64,000 bases of DNA, from positions 124,001 through 188,000 of the forward strand of contig OW569349.1 in the NCBI GenBank assembly GCA_937625935.1, given 5' to 3'. This document shows, one piece after another, positions 1-13,301 of this stretch. Under the pieces are notes generated by a model. The model had not been told where the DNA came from and searched no databases. It saw nothing but the letters and a program-made list of their open reading frames with translations. The stretch's first letter is position 1. Every line of letters begins with the position of its first letter. The position numbers and the translations under genes were made by a program. The DNA is from Tetramitus jugosus. Its lineage: Eukaryota; Heterolobosea; Eutetramitea; Acrasida; Vahlkampfiidae.

Positions 1-827
1 TTAGTCCGAGAGGCCCAATTTTGATTCATTGATTATTCAATGAAGAGGTGCACTGTCGGACTTGCTTCAATTTATTTCACACAAAAAAATCAACGACAAA
101 AAAACAAACACAAGCACATGTAGGTTATGTGTTCATTTCGTTCATTGGAGGAAGAATGGCCCTCAGCTGAGAAACAACAACAAGAAAAGGAAATTTTTTT
201 TGACAAGACAATCAAGTGTCCACCACCACTCATGATACTTTACCAAGGAGATTCGACCAGAGAGATGATCAAGGAAGACAATTTGAGCTCTGCGGTCTCC
301 TACTGAGGAATGGTCCACACAAGCTGGATGTTTTTTATGTTTTAGTTCAGTGTTGGCATGTCATACCTTCTTGTATGATATGCGTGAATATCTTGTGATT
401 CCATTATTCTTGTTGATTCGCCCTTTGAAAAAAATCGCCAATAAAAGAAAAATCGATTATTTCTCGAGGAGACACTATTTCCTTTTTTCATTTTTTCGCT
501 TCGGGTTCATGGTCCCCTACTTCTTGAATCGGGTTTGTGAAAAATCCGCGAATATTGTAAAGTAGTTTCCCCGGGGGAATTTGGGTGGGCTCTGAACAAT
601 TTGGACGGACCAGACATTGGTTTAAAAGTCTGCACTTTTGTGCAACCATCTGTTTTTCAACTCTAGAAAGTCAAGAAAACAGGTGCAATCAGCTAACAAC
701 ACACACAAAAGGAACCCACTCTCGAGCTTCCATTCCAACAACACCAAGACCACTGTCTGACCTGCCTGAAACCCAACACCTGACCTCGGAAAGCCGGATC
801 TATAACACACAAAGAACACAAAAGACC
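1..827. other. 5' flank of the CPSase gene, no supported gene
   Basis: No coding region can be supported here. The open frames present begin at non-ATG codons or are short. The stretch just before 828 is open in the CPSase frame from about 585 but has no ATG, so it is read as 5' leader. A short ATG frame near 232-306 could be the tail of an unseen gene, but nothing in it is recognisable. Confidence 0.5.
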
Positions 828-3800
828 ATGTCACAACAACAACAACAACAACAAGAATATCTAGCTGATGCACCATCGGGCAATGGAACAACAAGAACAA
901 CACAACAAAGAGAGGAAGTCAAGGGTCATTTAATTATGGAAGATGGTACCGTTCTGAAGGGTATTTCCTTTGGTGCTCAGGTGCCCATCTCTGGCGAGTG
1001 CGTTTTCACCACTGCTATGGTCGGCTACCCAGAAAGTTTAACAGGTATGATGATGAATGCAAACACTTTCACACCCACAATTGAACAACGCTAGCTGTGT
1101 TGGTGAGGATCAGCCTCTATCTTGCTGCCTTGTCCGAAGTGTGCGACGCTTCGAATATGGGCACGCGAGAATTTTAGTGTGTTATTCCGATAGGTAGAAT
1201 TCCCGCGCTAACCCACCCATTTTTTTTACACAATTTTCATTCAGATCCTTCGTACTGCGAGCAAATTCTCGTTCTCACATTCCCATTGGTCGGTAACTAT
1301 GGTGTGCCTCCTAACGATGTCGATGAATTTGGACTGTTGAAATATTTTGAATCGGACAAGATTCATATCGCTGGTCTCATTGTTCAAGACTACTCGCACG
1401 ATTATTCACACTGGCAAGCCGTCAAGTCACTGTCCCAATGGCTCAAGGAACACAACATACCAGCTCTCTACAATGTAGACACTCGGTTGATCACTAAAAA
1501 GTTGTGCGAGTCTCAATCCATGCTCGGAAAGATTGTGTTTCAATCCAGTGATGCACAAGGTCTGACTTTTTATGACCCTAATGAGACAAACTTGGTGTCC
1601 AAGGTGACATGCAAGGAAGTGAAGGTGTACGGCAGTGGAAACACTTACAAGGTGATTGCTGTTGACTGCGGCATGAAGAGCAACATTATTCGCATGTTGG
1701 TCCAGAGGGACATGGAAGTCAAGGTCGTTCCTTATGACTACAATTTTTTGAACGAAGAGTATGACGGTCTATTTATTAGCAATGGTCCTGGTGATCCAGC
1801 CATGTGCACTCAAACCATTGATTACTTGAGAGAGGCAATCAAGCATGATAAGCCAATCTTCGGTATTTGCTTGGGCAATCAATTGTTGGGATTGGCCACA
1901 GGAGCTTCCACATTCAAGCTGCCATACGGTAACAGAGGTCACAATCAGCCTTGCGTCTCTCAATTGAACGACAAGTGCTACATTACTTCACAGAACCACG
2001 GTTTTGCAATCGACAATGACACATTGCCATCCAATTGGAAACCACTATTCATTAATGCTAACGACGGAACCAATGAAGGTATCTATTGCTTAGACAAGCC
2101 ATTTTTCAGCACTCAGTTCCATCCAGAAGCAACTGGAGGTCCAGAAGACACCTTCTTCATGTTTGATCACTTCAAAGATTGCTTGGCAGCATTCAAGAAG
2201 GGTGAGCCATTGCTTTTCAAGGAGGATAAGCCACAAGTAGAGATAATTAATGCTAAGAAGGTGTTGATTATTGGCTCTGGAGGTCTCTCCATTGGTCAAG
2301 CCGGTGAGTTTGACTACTCTGGCTCTCAGTGTATCAAAGCTCTGAAAGAAGAAGGAATTTCTACAGTTCTCATTAATCCAAACATTGCTACAACGCAAAC
2401 TGCCAAGGGTCTCGCAGACAAGGTATATTTCTTGCCAGTTGACCTTGAGAATGTTGAGGAAGTGATCAAGATTGAGCAACCTGATGCTATTTATTTGACT
2501 TTTGGTGGACAAACTGGTTTGAACTGTGGTATCGATCTATGGAGATCAGGTATCTTGGAGAAGTACAATGTTAGAGTGCTCGGAACACAAGTGCAAACAA
2601 TTGTTGACACAGAAGACAGAGATATCTTCAAACAGAGAATGTTGAGCATCAATGAAAAGATTGCTCAAAGTTATGCTGCTATTAGCATTGAAGAAGCACT
2701 GCTCTATGCTAACAAGATTGGATATCCAGTCATTGTCCGGTCCGCTTTCGCATTGGGTGGTCTAGGTTCTGGATTTGCAGATAATGATGAAGAGTTGTTG
2801 GAGTTGGCTGAAACCGCCTTTTCCTCGTCTAGCCAAATTTTGATCGATGAGTCATTGAAGGGATGGAAGGAGATTGAGTATGAAGTTGTCAGAGATGCTT
2901 ATGATAATTGTATTACCGTTACGAACATGGAGAACTTTGACCCTTGTGGTATTCACACTGGTGAGAGTATTGTGATTGCTCCATCGCAAACCTTGACGAA
3001 CGAGGAGTATCATATGCTGAGAACAACAGCTATTAAGGTTATTAGACATTTGGGAATTGTTGGTGAGTGTAACATTCAATATGCTCTCCATCCTTTCTCC
3101 AAGGAGTACAGAATCATTGAGGTCAATGCTCGTCTCTCCAGAAGTTCTGCTCTCGCATCTAAGGCTACAGGATATCCACTGGCCTATATCGCTGCAAAGC
3201 TTGGTCTTGGAATCCCACTGCCAAGCATTAGAAATATTGTCACAAAGGTTACAACTGCTTGCTTTGAACCAAGTTTGGACTATTGTGTGATCAAGATGCC
3301 GCGATGGGATTTGAAGAAGTTTACTCGTGTATCAAAGAAGATTGGTAGCGCAATGAAGAGTGTTGGTGAGGTCATGGCTATTGGAAGAAACTTTGAGGAG
3401 ACTATCCAAAAGGCAATTCGTATGGTTGATACATCATACAGTGGATTTGATCCGTTGTTCGTTCAAGATGGAAAGAGCATCTTTACAAACCAACAGGAGC
3501 TAGAAGAGGAACTCATGAATCCAACAGACTATCGTATATTCGCAATTGCAGATGCCATGCTCAACTGGCATTACTCTGTTGACAAGATTAACCAACTGAC
3601 AAACATTGACAAGTGGTTCCTCTACAAGCTGAAGAACATCACTGACACAAAGATCACATTGCACAATCTCTCACTGAAGAACATTCCAAAGAAATTAATG
3701 CAAGAAGCAAAGAGATTTGGATTCAGTGATAAGCAAATCGCATCTTATGTTACCGATTCTGATCATGTGGGCGAGATGGATGTACGACGGGCAAGAAGTG

Positions 3801-5491
3801 AAATGAGAGTTAAGCCATTTGTCAAACAAATTGATACTCTTGCTGCAGAGTTCCCTTGCTACACTAATTATCTGTACACGACATACTGTGCCATGGAACA
3901 TGATATTTATTTTGACGATCACGGTATTATCGTGCTCGGATCTGGTGTATATAGAATTGGTAGCTCAGTTGAATTCGACTTCTGCTCTGTCATGTGTGTT
4001 CGCGCACTGAAGAAGATTGGATGCAAGACTATCATGATCAACTACAATCCTGAGACGGTTTCGACTGATTTTGATGAGTCAGACAGACTCTACTTTGAAG
4101 AATTGTCTCTTGAGCGAACGCTTGACATCTACGAAGTAGAATCTTCCCAAGGTGTCATTGTGTCTGTTGGTGGTCAACAACCCAACAACATTGCAATGGC
4201 TCTATACAAGGCAGGTGTGAGAGTGTTAGGTACCAATCCAGAAGATATTGATCGTGCTGAGAATAGAGATACATTCTCTAGCTTGTTGGATAACTTGTCG
4301 ATTGATCAACCTCAATGGAACGCTCTGAGCACTGTGTATGACGCACAGGTATTCTCGCAGAGTGTTGGCTATCCAGTTTTGATCCGTCCATCTTATGTGT
4401 TGAGTGGTGCCGCTATGAACATTGCCAACAATCAACAGGAATTAAATGTGTATCTAAAGGAGGCTAGCTCAGTCTCACCTGACTATCCTGTTGTGATCTC
4501 TAAGTTTGTCGAGGGAGCAAAGGAGGTCGAAGTAGACGGTGTTGCATTCAATGGAGAAATTGCGGTTTTTGCGATTGCAGAGCACGTGGAAAATGCTGGC
4601 ACTCATTCTGGTGATGCCACGTTAGTGCTTCCACCACACACATTGGACAGTTACACCTATGACACAGTCTTGGAAAACTCTAGAAAGATTGCAAGAGCCT
4701 TGAATATCTCAGGTCCTTTCAATATCCAATACTTGGCCAGAGGAAAGACTATCCAAGTGATCGAGTGCAATTTGAGAGCTTCCAGAAGCTTCCCATTCTG
4801 CAGCAAGGTTCTTGATGTTGACTTTGTCAGCATTGCTACCAAATCGATGGTAGGTGTTTTGACCGAAGCTGACATTCCAAAGTATGATCAGAGATCCATC
4901 AAGGATATTGTCGGTGTTAAATCTCCAATGTTCTCCTTCAAGAGACTGCAAGATGCTGATCCAACTCTAGGTGTTGAAATGGCTTCGACTGGTGAAGTGG
5001 CATGCTTTGGATCCACAGTGCATGAAGCATTCCTCAAATCATTCATCTCTGCAGGATTTACCATGCCAAAGAACAAGACAGCTCTTATTTCAACCTTGCC
5101 AGTGTATGATCCTATCACTATTGGACACATGGATGCATTCATCAACTCCCTACGTAAGATTCAGAAGGAGAATGGATATCAGTTGCATGCAACTCCAGCA
5201 GTTGCCGAAGAGTTGACCACCAAGTTCAACATCTCAGACATTCGTGTGGTCGAGTCGACTGAATATGTTGCCAAAGACGGGAGCAAGCTCGCTGCTTTAT
5301 CCAAGCTCTCTCAATCAGAGGAGACTGAAACACTGAAAATGTTGGGAGCTGGTTCCTTTGGCATTGCCCTTAACGTTCCATTCCACGGTGAAACTCAAAC
5401 TAATTATTTGATCAGAAGAAAGGCGGTCAACTTTGGAATACCTTTGTTCAATAACTACGAACTGTTTAACATGTTTGTTTCGAGCATCTAA
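828..5491 (+). CDS. Carbamoyl-phosphate synthase, glutamine amidotransferase and synthetase fused
   Basis: Makes carbamoyl phosphate from glutamine, bicarbonate and 2 ATP, for pyrimidine or arginine synthesis. Exons are 828..1044 and 1245..5491 (donor GTATGA, acceptor TTCAG). Splicing restores the family motif [12 protein letters not shown] and gives 1487 residues. Domains in order: CPSase small-chain domain (about 30-180), class I GATase (about 200-390) with GICLGNQ (nucleophile Cys) and FHPEA (His, Glu), then two CPSase/ATP-grasp halves (about 405-1320) and an MGS-like C-terminal domain. The length and order match animal CPS1 and kinetoplastid CPSII, with no fused dihydroorotase or aspartate transcarbamoylase as in CAD. 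Unlike vertebrate CPS1, the GATase Cys is kept, so glutamine should be the nitrogen donor. The first in-frame ATG is at 828; the open frame before it has none. The next gene converges 49 bases away. Confidence 0.95.
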
Positions 5492-5493
5492 GG

Positions 5494-5499
5494 AATAAA
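5494..5499 (+). other. Poly(A) signal AATAAA of the CPSase gene
   Basis: AATAAA starts two bases after the stop codon. It lies inside the 49-base gap to the convergent RhoGEF gene, so the two 3' UTRs almost certainly overlap. Confidence 0.55.
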
Positions 5500-5540
5500 A
5501 TCGAATATTATTTGGATACTTATGGTTGTTCACTTGCACT

Positions 5541-8500
5541 TTATTCATCTTGGTCATTCGTTGGACTGGATACAGTCGAATCAGCGTTACCACTGAGGCG
5601 TCTGAATGAACGATTGTTTTCTGAATCGGCAGATCCCATGAAACTGTTCCGCAAATGACTTGCTAGACCAGAGATTGATTGTCTAGTGATGCTCATCCTT
5701 CCACGAGAACCACGGTCAGGTGTTGGGGCGTTGGTGGGTGATAAAGTGTTGTTGTTCACGTTTTCGTTCGAAGGTGAACTGGGTGTGTTGCCCACATTAT
5801 TGGCATTGATACCCAGTTTGTTCAAGAAGTTCTTCATATTAGCGCTCTTACGATCCTTTTCCTTCATATCAGGACTGTCGTCAAAGAGCTTCTCAACCGA
5901 TACAGACTTTCTCAGCTCAGCAATGTTGGACTGTGTGGGGTTTCGATTCGATCCTAACGATAATCGACTCATCTGTTTCATTTGTCGAGCATCATCTGGT
6001 TGTGTCTGCATGATATACTCCTTCTTGCTGTTCAGCTCAGCCAACACAGCTTTCAGATCATACTTCCAGTCATCCTTCAACTGTTCTGAATCAAAGATCA
6101 TTTCGAATTCACCAAAATCACGACCGTTATCATCAGCAAAGGTCACACACAGTGTCTGAGGTGTCTCTTGCGAAATATTTACATCCAACAGGGAATATGG
6201 GTGGACAGGCGAGCTCCTTGATGTCATTCCGAGCGGATTCTTCTTCATTTCTCGCACGAGCAGCAAATCGTTAAACAAGTAGGCTCGTTGCTTGTGCTTC
6301 GAGTTCTTCAAGAACAAATCGCCTTCTCTCACAAGTCTCCGGGATGGTTTGATCAGATCTGGTAGATTGAACAGCTTGCTCAACTGATGGACTTTCATCT
6401 TATTGTTTGTCTCTCTGATCTTTGCGTTTTGGTATTCGGCGCACTCCTTGACCAACTGCACAGCATCTACCAAGTCATCATAATCTACGTGATCATACGG
6501 CGTGTTCTCTAGCAAGTTTTGCAACAGAATCTGATATCTGGGAGTTCTCTGGCATGGCATAATCAGGAGAGAAGCGATATCCAATCCCTCACTCCAAGAC
6601 ATCTTCTTTCTATTCTTCAACCAGCTTTCAAACTGCTTTGAATTGGCTTTCTGCATTCTGATTACACTCATACTTCGTTCATAGGCAGCCAAATAAGACA
6701 CATACACCTTAAAGAACGGAGCAGTCTTCTTAAAAATATCACCAATCTTTAGATTAAACATGGCTTGTGTTTCATGCGAATCCTCATTCCGATCACCCAC
6801 AGCCACTTGACTCTTGTCCTCCTTCTTTGGACAAGAGAATGCAAATCTCTGCTCTAACTTGTCCAGAAAATCTCTGTTGAAACGAATAATCGTTGTCAGG
6901 TTCTCTGGGAACATGTGCTTGATGACGTTGTCTGGTGCAATGGCTTTCTTTTGGAATACCAAACCATGCTCCAAGTTGTCCTTGTGGTCATCGGCCACCA
7001 ACTTCTCCTTGTTATGCACAAGTGGCTGATAGTATCCGTCATAGAGCAAGTTCAGATATTTGACATACTTGCGCTCTGACTCGAGAATCTCCAATAACAG
7101 ACCGATTCTCTCCTTCAAGAGCATGCTCGGATTCTTCATATTCTTCTTGTACCTAGGATCGTGAATAGATTGAAATTGTTTGTACATGGATACACGTAGT
7201 TGATAAGAGAAGTCACTTGTCTGTGGCCGACTAACATTTTGTCTGGCATCAGATCTGGATCTGTGACGTGCAGAGAGTGGAGATAATGGATTCTTGATGG
7301 AACCAGATTTCCGTTTCTGAACTGGTTGGACCTTGAGAATATTGAGCTTATCTGGCGTAGAGGGTGAGAATTTAGTTTGGATAGGACTGGGACTCTTTGC
7401 ACTTGGTGTTGTTTCTGAGTTTGATTGTGGAGATGGAAGTCTCTCCAGAGCGATCGATGGAATGGTAATCTTGGGCTTCTGTATTGCTATTGCGCCTGTC
7501 GAATTAGAGATTGACGGCTCTGGCTTTGGTTCTAAAGATTCAGTTCCTTCATCTTCGTCTGAATCGAAAGAAGTATCATAGTCTGCATCAGATTTTGCGC
7601 TCGAGATATGAAGTCCTTCAATAACATCCCATTCTTCTGCCGATTCGGCTCTAGGTGATTCCATTGGTATCTTGGTAGCATCACTCGAACGCGCAGACGT
7701 GCTCAACAATGAATGATCTCTAGGCGATCGCGTCACAATAGGCCCTGAAACAATAATGAGTGGATCTCTATCTTTAGCCATAGAGTAACGTGGTGAATGA
7801 CGAGGGATTCTGGGAGAACTAGATACCACTTTTATCGTATCCACTTCATTGATTATATCATCGCGATCAATCACATCCATTCCGTACTCATCGTCTGGGA
7901 CTTTCAGAGTCACGCCACTTTCATAGTCAATGACCACGTCTACATCGGAATGGATGTCATGATGGCGATGATGATTCTCTTGGTCATCATCTTCGTCATC
8001 ACTCTGCTGCACAATTTGCTCTAATAGTTTTGCAGTATCAATCTTCTCTCGCACTCTATCCACTTCAGGCATATCATAAAACGAGAGAGAATTCGTTGAG
8101 TGTCGACTCAAAACATCCTTTGTGTGTTCTTGGTCATCATTCACATCGGATACCATGACTCCAATCGCTTCTACGTCGGCTTCGTCCACAGCACACGGAT
8201 AGGCTTCGAAATTTTCTTCGCCATTATCCTCCTCCTCCCATGTGGCATCCTGTGATGAAATCAACTGGTCCACAACCATCAATATATCATCATTGTCCAC
8301 ATCGATAATGTCATCTTCGTCATCATCTGCATCCTCATCACCTGTGCTTCCACTTCCACCCAAATCCCTTGTGTCCTGGTGATGATGGTGATGCATGTAA
8401 GGATCATCAATAATTGCATCCGTGTAATCTGAGCTACCATACTTGTCTCTATAGTTTTGAATCGACGTTGAAGTGTATCCCAAATGTTCCGCATGATTGC

Positions 8501-9821
8501 CCACCAAATGATTCATCACTTCATTCCGTTCTCTCTTTGACCGGAGCATCGGCTCAAAAATCTTGCTCACAATTGAAATTTCCGACTGGAGGAAACTATT
8601 GTCATCAATGCACAGGGTTTTCAACTTTTTTAACTTTTGGAATTCAAGAGGCAGCGTCATCAATGAATTACCACTAATGTCAAGATTACGCAACGAATTT
8701 TTCATCTTGTCAATGTCCGCTGAGAAATTCATCATCATCATAATAATAAAGTAAGTATATCATAATAATCAAACACATACAACAATAACAAAAAACAACA
8801 AATCCAATCCAACAAAAATAACAACAGAAAAAAACATACCTGGAATATTCAACAAGCAATTATCACTAATATCTACAGTTTCGAGCCATCTCATCGTTAA
8901 CAAGCTCCTAGGAAAATATTCAAACTTGTTCATGCTGAGATCAATCTCTTGCAACTCTCTCAACAAGAAAAAGTTGTCAGGCAGCTCAAACAAGCAATTG
9001 CCTCTGAGTCGTAACACCTTTAGATGAGGAAACGCTGAACAGAACCACGATGGAAGACAACTCAGTTCATTCCAACTCAAATCAATCTCTTCAATCACAT
9101 GATGTTGTTGTTGATGATGATGAGTCTGTTTTTGTGGAGATGTAAAATTTTCATTTTCGCCGCCGCCGCCGCCGTTATTAAAGCTCTTGTTTAGCTCTAG
9201 CATCTCATAGGGCAAATTCTGAATGTGCAAGTGACTCAACTGAATAGAGTGACTCTTGGATTGAACACACTCACGAATCAATCGTTTAAATATACCTTTT
9301 GAGTTGGAGAGTGCTGGTGATGATGATGATGAAGGTGATGCAGGAGAGGATGCACTGGACGAAGGTGATGACAATGGTGTGCCATACAAGTAATGTGGAC
9401 CATTTCCACTACTTCCACTTGCACTACCATTTCCACCAATAAAATTACTACTACTATTTCGATTCTTATTATTATTATTGTTACTGTTGTTGCTGCTGCT
9501 ATTGTAAAAATTGATTTTAGAAAAGGGAGAAGTCGGTGATCTTGGTGAATTGTTGTTATTAGAGAATCGCTTCTTACTGGTGGGTGACGAAGAAGGTGAT
9601 GATCGTTTCAGTAACAATGTCGGTGGAGTTGTTAATCTTTTGATGGTAGAACCTCCTCCATTATTATTCTCGTTGTTGCTGTTGGTGGGTTGTTGTTGTT
9701 GTTGTTGTGGAGATGAGGAGCTCATCGGAAGAGAAGAATTGGGTGAGACGGATCCATCTGATGATGAATGATTGTTGTTGCTCACCAAGTGATTCACTTT
9801 TTGTTGCAAATTTTTGAGCAT
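5541..9821 (-). CDS. LRR - DH - PH Rho guanine nucleotide exchange factor
   Basis: Probable activator of Rho/Rac GTPases. Exons on the minus strand are 9821..8840 and 8719..5541, with intron 8720..8839 (GTATGT..CTCAG). The splice joins two halves of a leucine-rich repeat (..DNCLLNIP / ADIDKMKNSLRNLDISGN..), which confirms it. Product 1386 residues: Ser/Asn/Gln-rich N-terminus (1-190), leucine-rich repeats of the LDLSxNxLxxLP type (about 195-370), a long acidic and Ser-rich linker with repeated SPR motifs (370-850), a Dbl-homology domain (about 860-1110; LLLEILESERKYVKYL and IMPCQRTPRYQILLQNLL mark helices of the fold), a PH domain (about 1120-1225; REGDLFLKNSKHKQRAYLFN) and a Ser/Asn-rich tail. 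DH-PH pairs are well known, and LRR-GEF combinations occur in amoebae. The target GTPase cannot be read from the sequence. Start is the ATG at 9821. Confidence 0.92.
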
Positions 9822-10122
9822 TAAATTGTTGTGATGGAGATGGAGCGTGTGGTGATTGGTTTTGTCTTTCGTTGATTTTGGGTGGTGGTGAACCTCTCTT
9901 TGATGTGTGTTTGTGCGAGGTGTTCTTTTTTGTTCGTTGTTGTGTTTTGTTCTTCTGGGAATATGACTTGTTGATGGATGACAGCGACATGTGACAGCGG
10001 AAACTTCTGTTCAAAAACGAAAAGTCGGATAACTGTGGAAGAAAAAAATCTAGTTCAGGACATGTCGCTTCAAAAACAGATTCACGAACAGAGAGGTGAA
10101 ATAAATATCATTGTTTTTGAGT
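9822..10122. other. Spacer between RasGAP 3' end and RhoGEF start
   Basis: About 300 bases holding the 5' leader of the RhoGEF gene and the 3' end region of the RasGAP gene, both on the minus strand. The open frames here are shadows of leader sequence. I see no further gene or RNA. Confidence 0.5.
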
Positions 10123-13100
10123 TTATTTTTTCTTTGGTGCAGGCTTCTTTTGTTCGACTACAGCTTTTCTCTTGTCCATCATGGACCTGAGTCTTTGATT
10201 GTAAACCCAGGCCTTCACTAGATCTTCATAGTCCAAGTATCCCTTCTTATCTCTGTCAAGCTCGTCAATCACTTCTTCGACTTCGTTGTCTGGCATATCG
10301 TCAAGCTTTGATCTGCTCATCACCTGTTTTACATTATCGAAGCTCAAACTGGCTCTACCGTCTTGTTGAGCGTTAAACTTCTTGAACAGACGCTTCATGT
10401 CCTGACAAGGAGTATCAATACGGTAAATATTCTTCCACTTATCGTCATCTGAGCTGTCAGCTTGGATAGGGCTCTGATTTGCTGCAAAGAATCTATCCAC
10501 AGCAGGTGACATGGACTTCCTGAAGAACAATTCCTTCTCCACTTCGATATTGAACTTGAATCGCTTCACAGCATCTAGGAGAGCATCTCTGATCAAGTCT
10601 GCCTTTTCTCCACAGTCCAACAAGTAGCACTTCTTTCTTCCCTTGCTCCAGAAGTTGATATACAGGATATTCTTGCTCTCTGGATCAACATAGAAGCTTT
10701 GAAGTGTGCTGTATGGAATTTCTCTCTTGATAATCTTTTCACTAAAGTTCAAGACGGAATCAGTAGTCAACTTGAGCAGTCTCTTTTGCAACTTGCCCTT
10801 CTTGTTCTCCTTTTGTACCATGAATGTTTGCAACAGATTCAAACTGCTGCTACGGATACCTGCATCATAAATAGCCTCAACAATCACATCTCTCTGTTGT
10901 TCAGTGTAACAGCTGTACTTTCTTGTTTGAACACCAATGGCAGCGTTCGTCTTTAGGAAGTAACCAGCACCACGGTTCATGATTTCTTGTTCCGTTTCTG
11001 GCAAGAATTTGACCAAAATTTCGTTAGCTCCCTTCTTGGCTCTAATTTCCTGAATTCTTTGAAGCATAATCTCATTCTGGACAGTACCAGCCTTTGGATC
11101 AATATTCAACAGAGATTCATTTGTAATCTTCATCAATCTCTCTTGCTTCTTATCATTGTTGTTAATCTTGATCATGTTGTACGTGATTGGGACAAACTTC
11201 TTGCTGACGAACGGAATCCAAATCTTTGGTGGTTCAATGAAATCAGCCAAATCAGTCCAGTCATGAGCCGTCTTCAATAGCTTATTCTTTGTCTCAGCAC
11301 TCATAATGTTCAAAATGTCCTGAGCAGCATTCATGGTCTTAAAAGTAGGATGCAAAATGACAATATTGGCACAGTTGGCCAAATGTTGAGGTGTCATCAA
11401 TCGAGTAAAACTGACAACAGCACGATAGAACAATGCTTGTAGTTCATCGTTCAAATCAGCCCAACTGAGATCCACGACGAACACATATGGATTGTTCAAA
11501 TCCTTGCCAATCGTCTTGAAAATGTGAATCATCAATCGATCATTCTGCTCCAAAAAGTCTTGCTTCACTCTGTGCATCACCAAGTAAATGGTTGGTACGT
11601 TGGTTCTGGTTGGCTTACCAATGTACAAGAATCGAGATGCATCGAGCTCTGTCAAATCGAACATGTCAATCTTCTTCATCAAATTGTCCAATGATCTCTC
11701 CAAGATGGTTGCTTCAATCTCCTGGAACGTCTTACCCTTCAAATTTTCTCTCTTCTTGATTTTGCTTGCTTCTCCAGTGGTTGGTGAAGATGGCTCAGTG
11801 GTCTTTCCCTTGAGAGCAGTGCCCTTCTTTGGAGTGGCCTTCTTGGATGAAGGAGACTCGGCAACAGCGGCCACAGGTGCCTTTCCTGATGCATCAGGTG
11901 GTGGACCCAAATCTTGAATCAATGCCAAGAAATCAGTCTCGGTGGAAATGATACTGACAGGACGCTTGTCATGAGTCATAATGACTTCGTTCTGCAAACT
12001 GACAATCATCTCATAACCGTACTCGTAAATCATTTGATGAATAAACAACAAGTCCTTCATGTCAAATGTCTTGTAATGAATATCTTCAAAGGTGATTGAT
12101 TTTTGGAGGTCATGGAATGGAAGCCTTCCCTCATACTGTTCCGTATCTTGTGGCAACTGCTTCAAATAAGCAGAGAGCTTAATTTGATTCTGTTCAATAA
12201 ACTTGTTCAGTGGCATGAGATGCGGAGAATCAGTCTCGTACATTTCACCGTTGGCCAACTTTTGCAAAACCTTGGCAATCAAGGTCAAATTCTTTCTCAC
12301 GTTTCCATCGGGCATCTTTGCACAAATGTCCCAACCGTTTGGCAGTGTGATACATGGACAAATGTAACGAAGCATAATGAAACCACTGAGCAATGGAAGA
12401 ATAATGGAGTCAAAATCAAGCTTATAAATCTCACCATTGTCAATCATAAAGTAACAAATGGCTCTCAGTTCACGAGGCATCATATCAATCATGGTCGAAT
12501 TGACGATACGATCGACAAACGACTGACAAATTTTTTCAATCATTTTCAAATTTTCCTCCACTCTTTCATCTAGGTTCTCACCAGTAATACGACTATTATT
12601 TTTCGTTCATTTCAAGTGTTAGCTTTTTTTGGTTCAAGAGCTTTCACAAGGTGTGTGTGTTTTTTCAACAACAGAGCAACAACACAAACAACAGCACAAC
12701 ATCAGCTGTATCAACAAACAACAACAATAATAAAAAACACACAGTCTTCATACCTCTTGTCCAATTCTAGGTCCATATTTGGCTTATCATACAAATCTCT
12801 AATCAAATCACCAATCAGTGTGTTCAAATATTTGGAACCAACCGTCTTGGTATACTTTCCCATCATTTTACTCACAATAGAGTTCACTCTGAGAATGGTG
12901 AATGGATGAGATTGCTTTCTATCGAACTCTAGTCCAATCAATGCCTTTATAATACTTAAACTGGCCTTAATTTCATAACTGAGACCACACAGTGCATCTG
13001 CTAGCTTATCATGTTGAGATGGCGCAGTTACATCAGCCAATGCCTTTGCATATCTACACCATGTACACATGTTTTGTTTCCATATTCATTCCGTCATTCA

Positions 13101-13301
13101 AGGTGTTTGTTTTTATGATATCATCATGTGAAAGAAAATGAAAATTTTGTGTTGTGCTTTTAGTATTTTTTTTGTGTGTGCACACAACAATTATTAATTG
13201 TTTTCATACCTTGGATCTGATGTCAAAATTTGCACCAATAATTTGTACTTTTTACCAATTTCACCACTTAGTTGACCTGTCTCAGCACCCTTCTTTGACA
13301 T
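10123..13301 (-). CDS. Neurofibromin-like RasGAP with Sec14/CRAL-TRIO, PH-like and EF-hand regions
   Basis: Probable GTPase-activating protein for Ras. Exons on the minus strand are 13301..13210, 13053..12754 and 12592..10123; both donors are GTATGA, and all junctions keep frame, giving 953 residues. The RasGAP domain spans about 30-270. TILRVNSIVSKMM holds the likely arginine finger (about Arg86), and GFIMLRYICPCI matches the FLRFxxPAI signature. A CRAL-TRIO (Sec14-like) domain follows at about 460-595 and a PH-like fold at about 735-810, the order seen in neurofibromin. A pair of EF-hands follows at about 855-930; the second loop, DRDKKGYLDYED, can bind calcium and the first (QQDGRASLSFDN) looks degenerate. 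A Ser/Lys/Pro-rich linker separates GAP and Sec14. Human neurofibromin is about three times longer. The function is inferred from domains only. Confidence 0.88.

Noticed and set aside
585-827. 81-residue N-terminal extension of the CPSase
   Set aside because: It starts at GTG and no ATG precedes 828. The sequence is Thr/Pro-rich leader with no presequence character.
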